This document shows, in pieces, positions 28,136 through 37,535 of a DNA stretch of 64,000 nt; the stretch's first letter is position 1, and each line of letters starts with the position of its first letter. The notes under the pieces are model-generated. The model saw only the letters and a program-made list of their open reading frames with translations. It did not search any database and was not told the origin of the DNA. The position numbers and the translations under genes are program-made. Where the stretch lies: assembly GCF_010092445.1 (NCBI RefSeq), contig NZ_CP048031.1, positions 806,001 through 870,000 of the forward strand, read 5' to 3'. Source of the DNA: Shewanella sp. Arc9-LZ. Its GTDB lineage: Bacteria > Pseudomonadota > Gammaproteobacteria > Enterobacterales > Shewanellaceae.

Positions 28136-29044
28136 ATGGCAGGCCGTTCGTTAAGCCATTTACAACAACTGGAAGCCGAAAGCATCCAGATTATCCGTGA
28201 AGTAGCAGCTGAGTTTGGTAATCCTGTCATGATGTATTCGATAGGTAAAGATTCATCGGTGATGCTGCATCTAGCGCGCAAAGCTTTTTACCCGGGTAAA
28301 ATTCCATTTCCGTTATTACATGTCGATACGGGTTGGAAATTTAAAGAGATGATAGCCTTTCGTGATGCGCAAGCTAAAGCGTTTGGTTTTGAGTTACTGA
28401 CTCATACCAATCAGGAAGGTGTTGAACAAGGTGTTGGCCCATTCACTCATGGCAGTGCCAAGCACACTGACATTATGAAAACACAAAGTTTAAAGCAAGC
28501 CTTAAATCAATATGGTTTTGATGCTGCTTTTGGTGGTGCGCGACGTGACGAAGAAAAGTCTCGTGCCAAAGAACGGGTATATTCGTTCCGTGATAAACAC
28601 CACCGTTGGGATCCTAAAAACCAACGTCCAGAGTTGTGGCGCACTTATAATGGCGCGGTCAATAAAGGCGAGAGCATTCGAGTGTTCCCTTTATCTAACT
28701 GGACTGAGCTCGATATTTGGCAGTACATCTATCAAGAAAGTATTGAGATTGTGCCGTTATATTTTGCTGCACAACGCACCGTAGTAAACAAAGGTGGTCA
28801 GCTCATCATGAAAGATGATGACCGTATGCCTATTGAAGAAGGTGATGTTGAATCGGTTGAACGGGTTCGTTTCAGAACCTTAGGTTGTTATCCGCTAACT
28901 GCGGCGATGCCTTCAGAAGCTGACACCTTAGAAAAAATTATTGAAGAGATGCTATTAACTCGTTCAAGTGAACGTCAAGGTCGCTTAATTGATTCTGACC
29001 AAAGTGCGTCAATGGAGCAGAAAAAGCGTCAAGGCTATTTCTAA
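28136..29044 (+). CDS. cysD: Sulfate adenylyltransferase subunit 2
   Basis: CysD is the catalytic ATP sulfurylase subunit that makes APS from sulfate and ATP, driven by GTP hydrolysis on CysN. The 302 residues match the family. The PP-loop is [17 protein letters not shown] near residues 36-52. The conserved [15 protein letters not shown] segment and the C-terminal [23 protein letters not shown] type ending are present. A GGAG site precedes ATG 28136. It is followed by cysN. Confidence 0.98.
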   Translation: MAGRSLSHLQQLEAESIQIIREVAAEFGNPVMMYSIGKDSSVMLHLARKAFYPGKIPFPLLHVDTGWKFKEMIAFRDAQAKAFGFELLTHTNQEGVEQGVGPFTHGSAKHTDIMKTQSLKQALNQYGFDAAFGGARRDEEKSRAKERVYSFRDKHHRWDPKNQRPELWRTYNGAVNKGESIRVFPLSNWTELDIWQYIYQESIEIVPLYFAAQRTVVNKGGQLIMKDDDRMPIEEGDVESVERVRFRTLGCYPLTAAMPSEADTLEKIIEEMLLTRSSERQGRLIDSDQSASMEQKKRQGYF

Positions 29045-29104
29045 ACAATTGAACATGGTTGTTTTATCAACCCAGCATGCGAATGAATTTGAGTGAGAAA
29101 GATT

Positions 29105-30547
29105 ATGGACCAAGCAAAAATCAATACCGACCGTATGGCAGCAGAGATCCAGCTGCACGGTGTAAAAGAATATTTAGCCTTACAACAAAACAAAGGCTTA
29201 CTGCGTTTTTTAACTTGTGGCAGTGTTGATGATGGTAAAAGTACCTTAATTGGTCGTTTACTGCATGACAGTGCGCAAATTTATGAAGATCAGTTAGCGA
29301 GTCTAAAAAGTGACAGCGCGAAGATGGGCACTACTGGTGAAGCCATTGATCTCGCGTTATTGGTCGATGGTTTACAAGCTGAACGTGAGCAAGGTATTAC
29401 TATCGACGTGGCGTATCGTTATTTCTCCAGTGAAAAACGTAAGTTCATCATTGCTGATACTCCAGGTCATGAACAATATACTCGTAACATGGCAACTGGC
29501 GCATCTACCTGTGACTTAGCGGTTATTTTGGTTGATGCACGTTATGGTGTCCAAACCCAAACTAAACGCCATGCCTTTATCGCATCGTTACTAGGTTTAC
29601 GTCACTTTGTTGTTGCTGTGAATAAAATGGATTTGGTCGGTTTTGATCAAACTGTATTTGAAAAAATTCAAGCTGACTTCACTGAATTTGTTAAAGATTT
29701 TGGTGATTTAGATATTCACTATGTACCGTTATCTGCTTTAAATGGCGACAACGTGGTTAACCGCAGTACGCAGTGTGATTGGTATCAAGGTGGCACATTA
29801 CTTGAGTTACTTGAAACTATCGATACCCAGCGTGAACTGAGCGATCTACCCGTTCGTTTCCCAGTGCAATACGTATTACGTCCTAACTTAGATTTTCGTG
29901 GTTTCTCTGGCACATTAGCGTCAGGTATCATTAAAGTGGGCGATGAATTAGTTGCATTGCCATCAGGCAAACGCAGTAAAATCGAGCGTATTGTGACATT
30001 TGATGGTGATTTGCAAGAAGCTGTAGCAGGCCAAGCTATTACGATTACCCTTGAAGATGAGATTGATATTTCACGTGGTGATTTATTGGCTCACCCTATA
30101 ACTGCACCAGAAGTTGCTAACCATATTGTTGCCGATATGGTGTGGATGGATGAAAAGCCATTACAGATCGGTCAATTATATGATGTGAAAGTCGCGGGTA
30201 AGAAAACTCAAGCCGTCGTGAGCGAAATTGAATACATTACTGACGTGAACACGCTTGAGCGCAGTGCAGCAAGCTCATTAAGTTTAAATACCATTGCCCG
30301 AGTTAAGTTAGATTTAACTGAATCGATTGTGTTAGACGCTTACAGCTTGGTGCGTGATACTGGCGGCATGATTTTAATCGACAGATTATCTAATGCTACC
30401 GTAGCAGCGGCTATGGTTGTCAGTGGACATCAAGGCGATAAGCAAACCAATACTGAGTTTAGTGCATTTGAAGTCGAGTTTAATACGTTAGTGCGTAAGC
30501 ATTTTCCGCATTGGAATGCTCGTGATATTAGCGTACTTGGAAAATAA
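29105..30547 (+). CDS. cysN: Sulfate adenylyltransferase subunit 1 (GTPase)
   Basis: CysN is an EF-Tu-like GTPase that powers APS formation by CysD. The G motifs are [14 protein letters not shown] (G1), [12 protein letters not shown] (G3) and NKMDL (G4), followed by two beta-barrel domains. The chosen start ATG 29105 gives 480 residues, close to the E. coli length. An in-frame GTG at 29093 would add four residues and overlaps the likely ribosome site GAGAAAG. No CysC domain is fused; the kinase is a separate gene at the end of the operon. The next gene begins 3 bases after the stop. Confidence 0.97.
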   Translation: MDQAKINTDRMAAEIQLHGVKEYLALQQNKGLLRFLTCGSVDDGKSTLIGRLLHDSAQIYEDQLASLKSDSAKMGTTGEAIDLALLVDGLQAEREQGITIDVAYRYFSSEKRKFIIADTPGHEQYTRNMATGASTCDLAVILVDARYGVQTQTKRHAFIASLLGLRHFVVAVNKMDLVGFDQTVFEKIQADFTEFVKDFGDLDIHYVPLSALNGDNVVNRSTQCDWYQGGTLLELLETIDTQRELSDLPVRFPVQYVLRPNLDFRGFSGTLASGIIKVGDELVALPSGKRSKIERIVTFDGDLQEAVAGQAITITLEDEIDISRGDLLAHPITAPEVANHIVADMVWMDEKPLQIGQLYDVKVAGKKTQAVVSEIEYITDVNTLERSAASSLSLNTIARVKLDLTESIVLDAYSLVRDTGGMILIDRLSNATVAAAMVVSGHQGDKQTNTEFSAFEVEFNTLVRKHFPHWNARDISVLGK

Positions 30548-30550
30548 ATA

Positions 30551-32275
30551 ATGAGCGAAATATGGTTGTTAGCGATTATCTTGTTAGCACTGGTCGGTGG
30601 GCTTCTTGCTGGGCTTGCAAAACCGGCCGCCATGTTTTTTTTCGCTTCATTACTTTGTTATATCCTCGGACTAGTTGACTTAAATGTAGCGCTTGGCAGC
30701 TTTACTAATAACGGACTAATTACTTTAGTGCTGTTGGTGCTGGCTGCCACAGCACTCGAGAAAACCTCATTACTGGGCAAATTAAGCCAAGTGATAGGGA
30801 AAGGCTCGTTATTTTCTACCCTGGCTAAATTAGGTATATCAACGGCACTGTTGTCGTCGTTTACCAATAATACAGCTGTTGTAGCATCGTTAATTGGTGT
30901 TGTGCGCCGTAATCAAGCGCATGCTCCTTCTAAGTTATTACTGCCATTAAACTATGCTGCAATCCTCGGTGGCACGCTTACGCTCATTGGTACTTCTACC
31001 AATTTGATTGTTAACTCATTTGTTGAAAATGCTGGCCTTGAACCTCTGGGATTTTTTGAGTTCTCACAAGTTGGTGCATTAGTTGTCATAAGTGGTCTAG
31101 TGGTGTTGACCATTATGGCTAATTTTTTACCCGATAGGCGTGAAGAGTCCGAAGATGAAGCATTGCCTTATCTATTGGAAGCTCATGTTGCTAAAACCTC
31201 TACTTTAGTGGGTAAAAGTGTCATTGATAACCGTTTGCGCGCACTTAAAAAACTCTACTTGGTTGAATTAGAACGCAGCGGTATACGTATTTGCCCTGTG
31301 CCACCACAAATGGTACTGCAAGCCGATGACGTTTTGCGTTTTAGTGGCGCTGTTGAGTCGGTTGAGCTATTGCATCAGTTTGATGGTTTAGAGTGGTTTG
31401 GTAAGCAGCATGCTAAAGGCCAAAATTTGGTTGAAGCGGTATTAGCGCCATCATCAAGTTTGGTTGGCACAACCTTAAAAGATTCGCGCTTTCGTGAAGT
31501 CTTTGATGCAGCCGTGATGGCTATTCGTCGTGGTCATATACCGTTAAAAGGTGGACTCGGCGATGTGGTTTTACAACCCGGTGATGTGTTACTGCTCACG
31601 CCAGGCGATCGTTTTTCTAAGTGCCCTAATTTAACCAGCGACTTTGCTGCCGTTAGCGGCTTAGACTTAAGCGTGCGTTTAGATGAAAAACGCGGTAACT
31701 GGGTACTTGTTGGGTTTGCACTAACCATTTTGGCGAGCATTTTTGAGCTATTACCATTAGCCAAAGGCTTAGTTTTATTATTACTCAGCTACGTGGCGAT
31801 TGGCGCGATAACCTTAAGTGAGCTTAAACGTCGCTTCCCGCTAGAACTAGTGGTGATTGTAGGCAGTGCCTTAGGCTTAGCTAACTTAATGGTCGCAACC
31901 GGCTTAGCAGACGTCATGGCACAAACTTTATTGAGTGTGTTTAATGGTTATGGTGTGTTTGCCGCCTTTGTTGGAATTTACCTGATTACGTTAATTGTCA
32001 CTGAGCTGATAACCAACAACGCCGCTGCAGCACTTGCCTTCCCGGTCGCTTATGCGGTCGCGACCAGTTTTGGCGTCGATCCTCGGCCGTTTATTATGGC
32101 GGTGGTATTTGGCGCAAGCGCGAGTTTTATTTCGCCTTACGGCTATCAAACTAATCTCATGGTATTTAATGCAGGTAACTATAAATTAAGCGATTTTATC
32201 CGCTTAGGTTTACCGTTATCCATCGTATATTCATTAGTGGTTATTTTTTCGATCCCGTATTTCTTCCCGTTTTAA
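30551..32275 (+). CDS. SLC13/DASS-type transporter with TrkA-C domains, probable sulfate importer
   Basis: The 574 residues have a DASS-type layout: about five helices, then two RCK-C (TrkA-C) domains at about 205-385 with repeated LVGKS/LVGTT-type starts. More helices follow, including TELITNNAAAALAFP near 475-489. The N-terminal half carries the matching SSFTNNTAVVASLIG and TLIGTSTNLIVNS signatures of sodium/dicarboxylate-sulfate symporters. Placement between cysN and cysC, 3 bases after cysN, points to sulfate as the substrate. No CysPTWA or CysZ gene is in the window. Transport of another oxyanion such as molybdate or thiosulfate cannot be excluded. Confidence 0.88.
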   Translation: MSEIWLLAIILLALVGGLLAGLAKPAAMFFFASLLCYILGLVDLNVALGSFTNNGLITLVLLVLAATALEKTSLLGKLSQVIGKGSLFSTLAKLGISTALLSSFTNNTAVVASLIGVVRRNQAHAPSKLLLPLNYAAILGGTLTLIGTSTNLIVNSFVENAGLEPLGFFEFSQVGALVVISGLVVLTIMANFLPDRREESEDEALPYLLEAHVAKTSTLVGKSVIDNRLRALKKLYLVELERSGIRICPVPPQMVLQADDVLRFSGAVESVELLHQFDGLEWFGKQHAKGQNLVEAVLAPSSSLVGTTLKDSRFREVFDAAVMAIRRGHIPLKGGLGDVVLQPGDVLLLTPGDRFSKCPNLTSDFAAVSGLDLSVRLDEKRGNWVLVGFALTILASIFELLPLAKGLVLLLLSYVAIGAITLSELKRRFPLELVVIVGSALGLANLMVATGLADVMAQTLLSVFNGYGVFAAFVGIYLITLIVTELITNNAAAALAFPVAYAVATSFGVDPRPFIMAVVFGASASFISPYGYQTNLMVFNAGNYKLSDFIRLGLPLSIVYSLVVIFSIPYFFPF

Positions 32276-32320
32276 CAAAGAATTTTAGTGTGGTGTAATA
32301 ACCATTCGATAGGAGTAGTG

Positions 32321-32944
32321 ATGAGTAATATTGTTTGGCATCAACATGCCATTGACCAAGCTGCCCGTGGCGCCCAAAAAGGCCAAAACCCAGTATTGTT
32401 ATGGTTTACGGGATTATCAGGCTCGGGTAAATCAACCCTTGCCGGTGCATTAGAACGGGCGTTATTTGAGCATGGTTTTCATACCTATTTACTTGATGGT
32501 GATAACGTTCGACATGGTCTATGTAAAGACTTAGGCTTTAGCCTTGACGATCGCGATGAGAACTTACGTCGTGTTGGCGAAGTGGCTAAGTTAATGGTTG
32601 ATTCTGGCTTAGTGGTGCTGTCGGCATTTATCTCGCCAACCCGTGAAGAACGTGATCGCGTCCGGGCATTATTCCCACAAGGTCAGTTTGTTGAAGTCCA
32701 TGTGTCTACACCATTGAGTGTGTGTGAATCGCGAGACCCGAAAGGCTTGTACGCTAAAGCCCGCAAGGGAGAGATTACTAACTTTACCGGTATTTCATCA
32801 CCTTACGAAGTGCCAGAATCAGCAGAGTTAACCATTGATACCAGCAAAGGCGATCTTGATACTCAGGTACATGGTTTATTAGCTTACTTAAAAGCGATTG
32901 ATGTGCTTAATCCGCCAAGAGAAATTGCTGGTGCAGGGATTTAA
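32321..32944 (+). CDS. cysC: Adenylylsulfate kinase
   Basis: CysC phosphorylates APS to PAPS, the substrate of CysH. The P-loop is GLSGSGKST near residues 28-36. The DGDNVRHGL motif and the conserved [13 protein letters not shown] and [14 protein letters not shown] segments follow. ATG 32321 is chosen because AGGAG lies 5 bases upstream, giving 207 residues. The longer frame from 32288 has no such site. It is the last gene of the operon and is followed by a strong terminator. Confidence 0.97.
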   Translation: MSNIVWHQHAIDQAARGAQKGQNPVLLWFTGLSGSGKSTLAGALERALFEHGFHTYLLDGDNVRHGLCKDLGFSLDDRDENLRRVGEVAKLMVDSGLVVLSAFISPTREERDRVRALFPQGQFVEVHVSTPLSVCESRDPKGLYAKARKGEITNFTGISSPYEVPESAELTIDTSKGDLDTQVHGLLAYLKAIDVLNPPREIAGAGI

Positions 32945-33011
32945 ACTTCCCTAAGTCGACTACATAAAAAGGGTTGATTATTTTATCAATACCTTAGCCA
33001 GATTAAGAGAT

Positions 33012-33118
33012 AGGTTCTAGGAACTCGCAAGCTCGCCAGAGGGCGGTGCTTCGCTCCTTCTAGATACTAGATCGCTGCGCAGCCAGGTACTAGGACGCTT
33101 CGCGGCTAGATGCTATAA
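33012..33118. repeat. CTAG-rich degenerate repeat tract
   Basis: Between cysC and its terminator the sequence has several short units built on CTAG: TTCTAGGAAC, TTCTAGATACTAGATCG, GTACTAGGACG and GGCTAGATGC. They are separated by small GC-rich hairpin-like pieces such as CGCTGCGCAG and CGCTTCGCGG. No reading frame is credible. Similar CTAG units form an exact array at 42743-42777 and recur at 56835-56926. Confidence 0.45.
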
Positions 33119-33148
33119 AATCTTAGCAGCGAAGCTTCCCCTATCCCT

Positions 33149-33186
33149 GAGATAACAAGCCAGCGTTTGCTTGTTATCTTTTCTTT
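33149..33186 (+). terminator. Rho-independent terminator of cobA-cysDN-cysC
   Basis: GATAACAAGC at 33151-33160 pairs perfectly with 33169-33178, extended by an A-T pair, around an 8-base loop. TTTTCTTT follows. It is about 200 bases after the cysC stop. Confidence 0.8.
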
Positions 33187-33219
33187 AGCAGACCGAAGGT
33201 CGTTTGGGCATATGGTGCA

Positions 33220-34386
33220 TTAAACTAACACCTGTTTGAGCACTCTTTGCCAGTTTTCACCCATAAAACGATCGCGATCGGTAGATTTGAAACGGGCTTT
33301 TTTCAAGGCATCGTCGATGCGGCTCATGCGGTCGATACTGTTTAATTCTGGGATCACTACATGCTTGGGTTCAACGTCAAAACCTAATACATTTTTGTCT
33401 TCTAAGGTGTGCCACCATTGGAGATATTCTTTTATCCCTTCGCTATTATTGTTATCTAACGCTAATAGGTTTTCTTGACCACGAAGTGGGAAATCATTGG
33501 CGATGGCTACGCAATCAAAGCCGCCCACTTTAGAAATATAAGCAAGTTGCTTTATGTAGTCTTCTATCGTTGGAATTGGCTTGTTGGTGAGCCAAAAACT
33601 CATCATGAACACCCCAAATACTCCGCCGTTATCGGCAATGGCACGGATAACTTCATCGGGTGAACAACGGGCATTGTTGACAATAGCGCGCGCAGCACCA
33701 TGACTTAGCACTACCGGAGACTGGCTGGCTTTTACTGCATCAAGGGCCGTTTGGGCGCTTGAGTGACTCACATCGATAAGAATGTTTTTCCGATTAAGCT
33801 CTGTTATGAGCTCTCGCCCAGCGGCGGTTAATGGGGTATTTAAACTATTTAAGCCATTATTATCGAATGCACCACCGGCATAACGATTACCATAATGGTG
33901 TGTCAGCTGCAGTACCCGTAAACCCTGTTGATGCAAATTATCTAGTTGTTGCCATTCATTACTTAAACCGTCATTTTCAACACAATCAGCGCCTTGAATT
34001 TGAAAAAACACTGCGGTTTGTTGCTGCGTTTTAGCTTTACTAATGTCAGTTCCTGTAAGCCCTTGCAGATACACGTCTGGATTGGCTTTTACTGAATTAG
34101 CCGCTTGGGTAATACTGTTGATGCAGGCTTCATAAGTGCGTTTGTAATTTTTAGTGCCATCAGCTTGTTCAATGGTTTCAATCGCCGAGATATCGGCGAT
34201 AAAAGCGTCGAGTTTTGAGGCTTTAACGTCATTGATGTCGGTCGGTAAAAATGATAAACCATCAATGTATAAACGACGTGGTTTAGCTGCCCATGCAGGA
34301 AATGAGCTTAAAGGGCTTAATAATGTGGCTGCTCCAAGGCCTTTTAAGATATGACGGCGAGCTTGGTTACAGACTTTTTGGGTCAT
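33220..34386 (-). CDS. Tat-exported peptidase M19 (renal dipeptidase) family protein with altered metal site
   Basis: The 388 residues begin with a Tat signal, RRHILKG at 10-16, then a hydrophobic stretch ending at AWAAK, so the folded protein is sent to the periplasm. The rest follows membrane dipeptidases: LTHHYGNRYAGG (161-172), IDVSHSS with His208, LSHGAARAI with His229 and ANDFPLRG late on. The first metal motif, normally DGHxDLP, is DGLSFLP at 42-48, and the bridging Glu appears replaced by Gln131 (IQGAD). Dipeptidase activity is therefore doubtful. It starts 27 bases after csdE and is probably co-transcribed with csdA-csdE. Confidence 0.85.
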   Translation of the reverse strand: MTQKVCNQARRHILKGLGAATLLSPLSSFPAWAAKPRRLYIDGLSFLPTDINDVKASKLDAFIADISAIETIEQADGTKNYKRTYEACINSITQAANSVKANPDVYLQGLTGTDISKAKTQQQTAVFFQIQGADCVENDGLSNEWQQLDNLHQQGLRVLQLTHHYGNRYAGGAFDNNGLNSLNTPLTAAGRELITELNRKNILIDVSHSSAQTALDAVKASQSPVVLSHGAARAIVNNARCSPDEVIRAIADNGGVFGVFMMSFWLTNKPIPTIEDYIKQLAYISKVGGFDCVAIANDFPLRGQENLLALDNNNSEGIKEYLQWWHTLEDKNVLGFDVEPKHVVIPELNSIDRMSRIDDALKKARFKSTDRDRFMGENWQRVLKQVLV

Positions 34387-34413
34387 TATTATTCCTTAGG
34401 GTTGGCAGGTGTT

Positions 34414-34869
34414 TCAGGTACCAACATCTTGTGTATAGGCACCGATGGCTTGCGCTAACGCAGTTAAACCATTGGTACGAGATGGACTTAATTGGCCGCT
34501 TAATCCGAGACGATCAAAATACTGTTTTACATCAAATTGCTGTATTTGCCCGGTGGTTTTACCTTGGCAGGCGACCAGTAACAATCCAATTAAGCCTTTT
34601 ACAATACGGGCGTCACTATCGGCTAGATAAAAATGCTGGCCATTTAGCGTGTAATGGTACAGCCATGCTTGGCTTTCACAGCCTTTAACTTGTGCGTCTG
34701 CCTGTTTAAATTTCGGCGCGAGTGGTGGTAATAATTTTCCCAATAACATTATCTGACGGTATTTATCTTGCCAGTTATTGGCTTGCTCAATGAGGTTAAC
34801 GGCTTCAACTAATTCATCCGATAAAGGCGAAAATAACTGCGGTGAAGGTGTGGTGCTTGGACTTAACAT
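34414..34869 (-). CDS. csdE: SufE/CsdE-family sulfur acceptor protein
   Basis: CsdE takes the persulfide sulfur from the cysteine desulfurase CsdA and raises its activity. The 151 residues match SufE-like proteins. The acceptor cysteine is in the conserved VKGCESQAWLY segment at about residues 61-71, and the C-terminal helix region GLTALAQAI is typical. It lies 65 bases downstream of csdA on the same strand, as in the E. coli csdAE pair. SufE is the closest alternative name, but no suf operon genes are nearby. Confidence 0.93.
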   Translation of the reverse strand: MLSPSTTPSPQLFSPLSDELVEAVNLIEQANNWQDKYRQIMLLGKLLPPLAPKFKQADAQVKGCESQAWLYHYTLNGQHFYLADSDARIVKGLIGLLLVACQGKTTGQIQQFDVKQYFDRLGLSGQLSPSRTNGLTALAQAIGAYTQDVGT

Positions 34870-34934
34870 GGTAATTCAAATAACCTCGGTTGTAGAGAAA
34901 AGATACATCAGGAGCCGCGTGTTGTACCTTAATA

Positions 34935-36239
34935 CTATAACAATAACTCTTTTACAGTATTAAGTGCATGAATAAATTGATCAACATCTTGCTTATTAGT
35001 ATAGATGCCAATAGAAGCACGGCAACAGCCACTTAAATTAAGGCTGGCCATCAATGGCATAGCGCAATGATGACCACAGCGAACAGCCACAGCTTGTTGG
35101 TCGAGTAAAATCCCCACATCTTGGTGATGTTCACCTTGCAGATTAAACGCCACCGCACCAATATTATGGCGTTGACCATCAGCGCAGTGCTTATCATCAG
35201 ATCGGCTATCACCAGGGTGACTATTATTGGCAATACCATACAACTCAATAGCGCCAAGCTGTTGCAGTTGTTGCTGTAAGTAGTGCAGCAATTGTTGTTC
35301 ATGTGCGAGTATTTGTTCGCGAGGCAATTGTTGTAAAAAACGAATGGCAGCCCCTAGGCCAATGACTTCTGCGATAGCGGGCGTGCCAGCTTCAAGGCGA
35401 TTTGGTAGCGCACCAAACTCAGTATGCTCAAAACTCACGGTTTTGATCATCTCGCCGCCAGTGAGCATTGGGGTTAATTGATCGAGCTCAGTATATCGAC
35501 CATATAAAATTCCCACGCCCGTTGGCCCATACATTTTATGACCTGAAAACGCATAAAAGTCACAATCAATTTGTTGTACATCAACAGGTAAATGGGCAAT
35601 GGCCTGAGCGCCATCAACTAAGGTTAACGCGCCCACTGCTTTGGCTTTTGCGACTAGCTCATTGACTGGGTTTAATGTGCCTAGTGCATTTGACACATGG
35701 CATAGGGCAACTAGTTTAGGCTTAAGCTTTAATAGTTGATCAAAAGCGGCTATATCCAGTTGCGCATCTATTGTCAGCGGGATCGGTTTGATCACAGCGC
35801 CAGTGCGCTTTGCCAGTTCCTGCCAAGGAACAATATTGGCGTGGTGGGCTGCGGTATCGATTAATATCACATCATTCGCTTTAATCTGCGAAGTCAGTCC
35901 GTAGGCCACCATATTGATCGACTCTGTGGTGCCATGGGTAAAAATGATTTCGTCTTGACGCGGGGCATGAATAAATTCAGCCACTTGTTGCCGAACAGCT
36001 TCATATTGCTGAGTTGCCCGCGCAGACAATTGATGCGCCGCACGGTGCACATTGGCGTTGTTGAGTTGGTAGTACTCGGTCATCGCATCAATCACCGCTT
36101 GCGGTTTTTGGCTAGTGGCTGCGGTGTCTAAGTAGCACAAAGGATGATCGCCAATAGTCTGTTTAAGTGCCGGGAATTGATCGCGCAATGCTTGATGATC
36201 AAATAAAACGGCAGACGATGATGACGATGCAGGCTTCAT
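34935..36239 (-). CDS. csdA: Cysteine desulfurase (CsdA/SufS type)
   Basis: This PLP enzyme removes sulfur from cysteine as a persulfide for Fe-S cluster and other sulfur-transfer routes. Key features are THGTTESINMVAYG, the PLP lysine in FSGHKMYGPTG (near 235), and the catalytic cysteine in RCGHHCAMPL near the C-terminus, typical of group II (SufS/CsdA). At 434 residues it is about 30 longer than E. coli CsdA. The extra length comes mostly from a polar insert (NNSHPGDSRSDDKHCADGQ) just before the catalytic cysteine region. It is the first gene of csdA-csdE-M19. Confidence 0.95.
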   Translation of the reverse strand: MKPASSSSSAVLFDHQALRDQFPALKQTIGDHPLCYLDTAATSQKPQAVIDAMTEYYQLNNANVHRAAHQLSARATQQYEAVRQQVAEFIHAPRQDEIIFTHGTTESINMVAYGLTSQIKANDVILIDTAAHHANIVPWQELAKRTGAVIKPIPLTIDAQLDIAAFDQLLKLKPKLVALCHVSNALGTLNPVNELVAKAKAVGALTLVDGAQAIAHLPVDVQQIDCDFYAFSGHKMYGPTGVGILYGRYTELDQLTPMLTGGEMIKTVSFEHTEFGALPNRLEAGTPAIAEVIGLGAAIRFLQQLPREQILAHEQQLLHYLQQQLQQLGAIELYGIANNSHPGDSRSDDKHCADGQRHNIGAVAFNLQGEHHQDVGILLDQQAVAVRCGHHCAMPLMASLNLSGCCRASIGIYTNKQDVDQFIHALNTVKELLL

Positions 36240-36351
36240 AAATAAGGGTTTCTGTATTGAAAAGAAAAGGCATCAAGATCTTCAGTGATCTTGATGCCCA
36301 TTGCAAGGTTTTGTGGCGATAAGCTCAATTTGTCTGGCGGTTATTGTTTTC

Positions 36352-37392
36352 CTACGGACAAGGGAAACGATATAGCGCTGATAGCTCGTTAATTCTTATC
36401 ATCAGTTCGTCAGATAAGCTGACCTTGTGGCTGTCGATATTTTGCTTTAGCTGATGCAAGTTAGTGGCGCCTATAATGTTAGCGGCAACAAATTTGCGGC
36501 TATTGACAAAGGCTAAGGCCATTTCGGTGGGTGACAAACTAAACTCGCGGGCCAAATCGATATAAGCTTGCGTCGCTTGCAGTGCCATTGGTGTACTGTT
36601 GTAGCGGGCAAAGCGTTTAAATACCGTTAAACGTGCGCCTTCAGGCCACTGATTATTTTCGTATTTACCGGTTAAGGCACCAAAGGCTAACGGCGAATAA
36701 GCTAATAACGGCACATCTTCACGATAACTGATTTCAGACATGGCGATTTCGTAGCTGCGATTAAGCAAGTTGTAAGGATTTTGCACACTGATAATACGTG
36801 GCAAATCGTGCTTTTCGGCTAATTTTAGGTATTTCATAAAGCCCCAAGGGGTTTCATTAGAAATGCCGATATAACGCACTTTACCTTGCTTAATGATTTC
36901 CGCTAAGGCTTCAAGCGTGTCCAAAATAGGGGTGTAGTGCTCTTCTTCGTCGTGTTCATACATCATTTCGCCGAAGAAATTAGTATTTCTATCCGGCCAA
37001 TGCACTTGATACAAATCGATAGTGTCGATTTGTAAGCGTGCTAATGAGTCATCAACGGCTTGATGAATGTTGCGCCAGTCAAGAGCCATATCTTTACGGA
37101 TGTAATCACCTTTACCACCAGGCGCAGCAACTTTAGTGGCAATCACTAAATTGTCGCGATTACCTTGTGCTTTAAGGTAGTTACCAATAATGCGTTCGGT
37201 TTCGCCCTGGGTTTCGGCTTTAGGTGGTACAGGGTACATTTCAGCGGTATCGATAAAGTTAATGCCTTGACCAATAGCATAATCGAGTTGAGCAAAAGCT
37301 TCTGCTTGAGTATTTTGTTCTCCCCAAGTCATGGTGCCGAGGCAGATTTTACTCACCTCAAGGTTAGAATGCGCGATACGTTGATATTCCAT
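36352..37392 (-). CDS. tas: Aldo/keto reductase, Tas-like
   Basis: The 346 residues have the length and layout of E. coli Tas, an NADPH-dependent aldo/keto reductase of unclear natural substrate. Signatures are NFIDTAEMYPVPP with the catalytic Asp/Tyr, IATKVAAPGG, and the DLYQVHWPDR segment. The C-terminal cofactor region has NIIGATNLHQLKQN. ATG 37392 is chosen because AGGAGG lies 6 bases upstream. The ATG at 37398 touches that site with no gap. The gene appears to be transcribed alone. Confidence 0.92.
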   Translation of the reverse strand: MEYQRIAHSNLEVSKICLGTMTWGEQNTQAEAFAQLDYAIGQGINFIDTAEMYPVPPKAETQGETERIIGNYLKAQGNRDNLVIATKVAAPGGKGDYIRKDMALDWRNIHQAVDDSLARLQIDTIDLYQVHWPDRNTNFFGEMMYEHDEEEHYTPILDTLEALAEIIKQGKVRYIGISNETPWGFMKYLKLAEKHDLPRIISVQNPYNLLNRSYEIAMSEISYREDVPLLAYSPLAFGALTGKYENNQWPEGARLTVFKRFARYNSTPMALQATQAYIDLAREFSLSPTEMALAFVNSRKFVAANIIGATNLHQLKQNIDSHKVSLSDELMIRINELSALYRFPCP

Positions 37393-37535
37393 GATCATCC
37401 TCCTATGGAATGTGCTTAATCTGAGGCTACCAAGCTTTTGGGTGATTGCAAAGCGCTATAATAAAGTCGTAGTAAAACTGTTTAAAAAACAATCTAATAC
37501 CGCTGATATCTGATAATAATGGAGTGTTTTACACG

